NCBI RefSeq assembly: GCF_052324685.1
Contig: NC_135222.1
Coordinates: 9,901,373-9,965,372, forward strand
Direction of reading: 5' to 3'
DNA: 64,000 nt
Source of the DNA: Brachyhypopomus gauderio
Lineage: Eukaryota; Chordata; Actinopteri; Gymnotiformes; Hypopomidae
This document shows positions 60,801 to 64,000 of this stretch, in pieces; position 1 is the first letter of the stretch, and the number at the start of each line of letters is the position of its first letter. Both the position numbers and the translations under genes were made by a program. The notes under the pieces were generated by a model that did no database searches, was not told where the DNA came from, and worked only from the letters and a program-made list of their open reading frames with translations.

Positions 60801-61455
60801 ATACACCACTATTAGTTTGCATTCTTCCGCCTATATTCAAAAATGAATTTAAAATTAAACTAATGTTAAATGTAATGTAATTCTGTTATAATTCTGTTAC
60901 ATTACTTTGTACAGCACATTAAGGGCATCATTTGATCAGCTTAAAGCAGGTACGTGTGACGACGTCATTTTGATTGCTGTTTTTACTCCTTGGGATTGGG
61001 AGCTTAGGCAAATCAAGGCTGATTTAAACTCCTTTGAAGGAACACACACATGGGATTATGGGTTTTGCATAGCTTGCAGAGGACAAATGCACACACCTCC
61101 AAAACCTCAACTATGTATGTGCAGAGCTTCGTATCAAGCGTATGCTGATTGGCTATCCAGTATTATTGGTGGTGGATCACAAGATCCAGACAAATACTTG
61201 ACTTGAACCAGAGATAGCACGATAAACAAAATGGAATGCTGCCCCCTAGTGCACATGTTAACAACTACGCAAACGTCTGCGCACAATGCTGGAAGAACAC
61301 AGATGCTGTAGTACAATGCAGCCTTTAAGTTGTTTCTTTACGTTCCAGAAATCGAGAACACGGGCACTCAGCACATCCTGCTATCTGGGATGATTAAAGA
61401 GGAAGTTCAGAAAATAGAAGCATTCCGAGAACATCAGAAAGAACAAAGAAAAAAG
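57830..61455 (+). CDS. pstpip1: PSTPIP1-type F-BAR adaptor, 5' part (first five coding exons)
   Basis: Exons 57830-57862, 59677-59777, 60667-60741, 60915-60949 and 61349-61455 join in matching phases (0, 2, 1, 0) with GT-AG sites, giving 117 residues with no stop. [11 protein letters not shown] is followed by [44 protein letters not shown] and the [15 protein letters not shown] block. These follow the FCH/F-BAR N-terminus of PSTPIP1, a cytoskeletal adaptor that binds PTP-PEST phosphatases, WASP and pyrin in immune cells. PSTPIP2 fits less well (its FREKQKLQRKK and LNNGRKNCKE differ). The coiled-coil, PEST and SH3 exons must lie beyond the window, since none was found from 61456 to 64000. Introns: 57863-59676, 59778-60666 and 60950-61348 contain no other gene. 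Confidence 0.88.
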
Positions 61456-61654
61456 GTATGGTGTCTGGTTCAGACAGCAGTCCTCTGTGCAGTTTGCTTG
61501 GGGTCTTTGGTAAGCACTGTAAGATCCACCACGGAAGTACCAGAGGAAGGAAACCCTTCTTGATACTATGTGTTTGTGTATTGCATATACATGATACAGG
61601 AAATGAGCTCATGGGTGTGCTATACTCACAAACCATACTGAAAAATACTTATAT

Positions 61655-61808
61655 ATCAAGTCAAGTCAAAGTTTATTTGTATAGCGCTTTTAACAACTCA
61701 AGTTGTCGCAAAGCAGCTTTACAGGATTTACAAGGTTAACAATACTATGGGTCCAGAACCCTAATGAGCAAGCCAAAGGCGACAGTGGCGAGGAAAAACT
61801 CCCTATGA
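61655..61808 (+). repeat. Dispersed teleost repeat, copy 3
   Basis: TCAAAGTTTATTTGTATAGC, AAAGCAGCTTTACAGGATTT, AACAATACTATGGGTCCAGA and AAAGGCGACAGTGGCGAGG match 42181-42330, then it ends at ACTCCCTATGAT. Confidence 0.85.
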
Positions 61809-62019
61809 TATATCATTGTGCACATTTAGTGACAAATGAAAAGCGAAAAGATGTCATATGACATTCTGTGTAATACAAACATACACACTACAGGAGGACA
61901 AATGCAATTCCTGGCCATTTTAATTCTGCATTATTGCCCTACAATGGACCTGCAGTTTAAAGGACCACCAGTGGGTCCAGATTCTCATTCTCATACTGGC
62001 TTTTGTAAATACATAACTT

Positions 62020-62505
62020 TCATTTTACCAGACACTTTATTAGGTACACTTGTCCAACTGCTTGTTAATACAGATATCTAATAAGTCAATCAGCCAACTC
62101 AATGCATTTATGCTTATAGACATGGTTAAGATAACCTACTGAAGTTCAAACCAAAATATGGAAGGAAGGTGATTTTAGTGATGGTTGTTGGTGCTGGAGT
62201 ATTTCTGATCTGAGTATGTCAGAAACTGCTGATCTACTGGGATTTTCACACACGGCCAGGCTGGTTTGATGTAATAGAAAGGCAAAAGTAACTCAAATAA
62301 CCACTAACTACAACTGAGGTATGCAGAAGAGCATATCTGAACGCACAACATGAACCATGAAGCCGATATGGTACAGCAGCAGAAGACCACACTGGGTAAC
62401 ATTCCTGTCAGCTACTGAGACTGGCAACTGAGACTACAGTTTGCAAGGGCTCACCAAAATATGACGGTAGAAGATAGGAAAAATATTGTTTGGTCTGCAG
62501 TCAGA
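62020..62505 (+). mobile_element. Tc1-like element, 5' half
   Basis: Begins at the family terminus (CACTTTATTAGGTACACTTG), runs through AGAAACTGCTGATCTACTGG, TAATAGAAAGGCAAAAGTAA and TACAGCAGCAGAAGACCACA, and breaks off within the transposase coding region at about 62500. A short copy of the TTTACATT/CTGCTAAATGCC repeat follows at 62535-62573. Confidence 0.87.
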
Positions 62506-62679
62506 CTCACTTTTGTAAGTCACACTGGTTGAGTGTCTGCTAAATGCCAGTAATGTAAATGTAATGTAAATGTCTTAGTGTGGTGGGATGGGAGACTTAC
62601 AGTGTGGGTGTGCAGCACACAGATCTGGAGCAACCACGTGATAATATATACTGAATTATATATCTTGGGGTATATACAC

Positions 62680-64000
62680 TCACCGGCCAATTGGGTACTC
62701 CTTGATAGTACCGGGATGGACCCCCTTTTCAATTCAATTCAATTCAACTTTATTGTCATTATGCTGAAACTGGGTTGTACAGCACAACGAAACACTTTTA
62801 GGCTAGGCCTCAGTGCAATTGCATACTACAAAATCACAAAATCACAAAATCACAGCAGTAGTTACATACAACATAGTGCAGGACAACATAGTGCAGGACA
62901 ACATAGTGCAGGACAACATAGTGCAGGACAACATAGTGCAAGACAACATAGTGCAAGACAACATAGTGCAGGACAACATAGTGCAGGACAACATAGTGCA
63001 GGACAACATAGTGCAGGACAACATAGTGCAAGACAACATAGTGCAAGACAACATAGTGCAAGACAACATAGTGCAAGACGGTCATGGTGCAAGCCAGGCA
63101 ACAGATATTAAATGAGCAGGGTAAGAATGTAAAATTGCCTTCAGAACTGCCTTAATCCTTCATGGCATAGATTCAAGGTACTGGAAACATTCCTCAGAGA
63201 GGCTGGTTCATATTGACATGATAGCATCACCCAGTTTCAATAGATTTGACAGCTGCAGATCCATGATGTGAATCTCCCGTTCCACCACATCCCAAATGTG
63301 CTCTAATGGATTGAGATCTGGTGACTGTGGAGGCTATTCGAGTACAGTGTTGTCATGTTCAAGAAGTTTGAGATGATTTGCGCTTTATGACATGCGTTAT
63401 TCTGCTGGAAGTAGCCATCAGATGACAGATACACTGTGGTCACTAAGGGATGGACATGGTCAGCAACAATACTCAGGTAGGCTGTAGCATTGACATGGTG
63501 CTCAATTGGTAGTAATGGGCCCAAAGTGTGCCAAAAAATATCCCCCACACTACTGCACCACAAGCCTGAACCGTTGATACAAGGCAGGATTGATCCATGC
63601 TTTCATGTTGTTGATGCCAAATTCTGACCCTACCATCCAAATGTTGCTCATCAGACCAGGCAACGTTTTTCCAATCTTCTGTTGTCCAATTTTGGTGAGC
63701 CTGTAGGAATTGTAGCCTCAGTTTCCAGTTCTTAGCTGACAGGAGTGGCACCTGGTGTGGTCTGCTGCTGCTGTAGCCCATCTGCCTCAAGGTTCCATGA
63801 GTTGTGCGTTGAGAGATGCTCTTCTGCTTGCCTTGGTTGTAACGACTGGTTATTTGAGTTACTGTTGCTGTTCTATCAGCTCAAACCAGTCTGGCCATTT
63901 TCCTCAGACCTCTGGCATCAACAAGGTATTTGCACCCACAGAACTGCCGCTCACTGGATATTTTCTCTTTTTCGGACCATTCTTTGTAAACCCTACAGAT
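62680..64000 (-). mobile_element. Tc1-like transposon, interrupted, running off the window
   Basis: The terminal CACTCACCGGCCAATTGGGT starts it. On the minus strand the transposase survives in pieces. WKNVAWSDEQH (first catalytic Asp region) and FLQAHQNWTTEDW lie at 63600-63700, and YFQQNNACHKA at 63380-63410 stands where the family has QQDNAPCH, so the second catalytic Asp is replaced by Asn. Frames are broken. It is inactive. The element is split by the insertion at 62730-63134. Confidence 0.9.
62730..63134 (-). mobile_element. LINE-tail insertion carrying a 15-bp minisatellite
   Basis: Inserted in the Tc1 sequence between ACCCCCTTTT and TTGCCTTCAG, which are contiguous in other family members. 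It opens with AATTC repeats and TTTATTGTCATTATGC, the reverse complement of the LINE 3' end seen at 28750. The minisatellite (62871-63078) has about 14 units of ACATAGTGCAGGACA (variant AAGACA). Since 15 is a multiple of three, several frames stay open without coding anything. Confidence 0.87.

Noticed and set aside
60907-61206. A 99-codon plus ORF overlapping F-BAR exon 4
   Set aside because: It starts in intron 3, reads through the exon 4 donor (GTACGT at 60950) into intron 4 and shows no family similarity beyond the exon. The spliced model has matched phases.
62871-63078. CRISPR-like regular repeats
   Set aside because: It is a head-to-tail 15-bp minisatellite with no spacers, in an animal genome. 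The same reasoning excludes the 30-bp array at 53598-53999.

Overview
The window is vertebrate nuclear DNA, almost certainly from a teleost fish. Coding exons are short, separated by GT-AG introns and buried in AT-rich sequence. The repeats are typical of fish genomes: Tc1-like and hAT elements, solo LTRs, a tRNA-derived SINE, a Rex1/L2-like LINE and long CA/GT/TA microsatellites. The species cannot be read from the sequence.

Four host genes can be supported. (1) A minus-strand first coding exon at 13102-13146 encodes MSVAGLKKQFHKASQ, the endophilin-A N-terminus, best matching SH3GL3. Positions 1-13101 are then probably its first intron. (2) A complete plus-strand ferritin heavy-chain gene has a textbook iron-responsive element at 19014-19052 and a 177-residue CDS in four exons (20608-21598). 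(3) A minus-strand serum amyloid A cluster holds two intact three-coding-exon genes (saa copy 1, 23760-24522; saa copy 2, 37798-38711), an orphan but intact exon 3 (35922-36057) and a broken pseudogene (47216-47510). (4) The first five coding exons of an F-BAR gene of the PSTPIP1 type lie on the plus strand (57830-61455), with the rest beyond the window.

The SAA cluster grew by segmental duplication. Sequence downstream of ferritin (22.14-22.68 kb) recurs at 30.7-31.3 kb. The 3' flank of saa copy 1 recurs at 37.4 and 46.3-47.2 kb, and a Tc1 remnant upstream of saa copy 1 has a counterpart upstream of saa copy 2. Ferritin and SAA are both induced in inflammation, so their adjacency may matter, but the sequence alone does not show co-regulation.

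The 45-55 kb stretch is a nest of mobile elements. A complete LTR element (50153-55061, minus orientation, CCTAA target duplication, 499-bp LTR) has no visible polymerase gene. Its ORF starts inside the LTR and carries tandem 10- and 13-residue repeats. A 321-bp hAT MITE sits in one LTR only, the other LTR being the exact empty site, and a 1.77-kb hAT element sits in the interior. Other transposons can be defined precisely by target duplications at 118-344, 1151-1479, 19780-20029, 33626-33985, 34441-35380 and 46784-47123. The right end (62.0-64 kb) holds two Tc1-like copies, one interrupted by a LINE tail with a 15-bp minisatellite.
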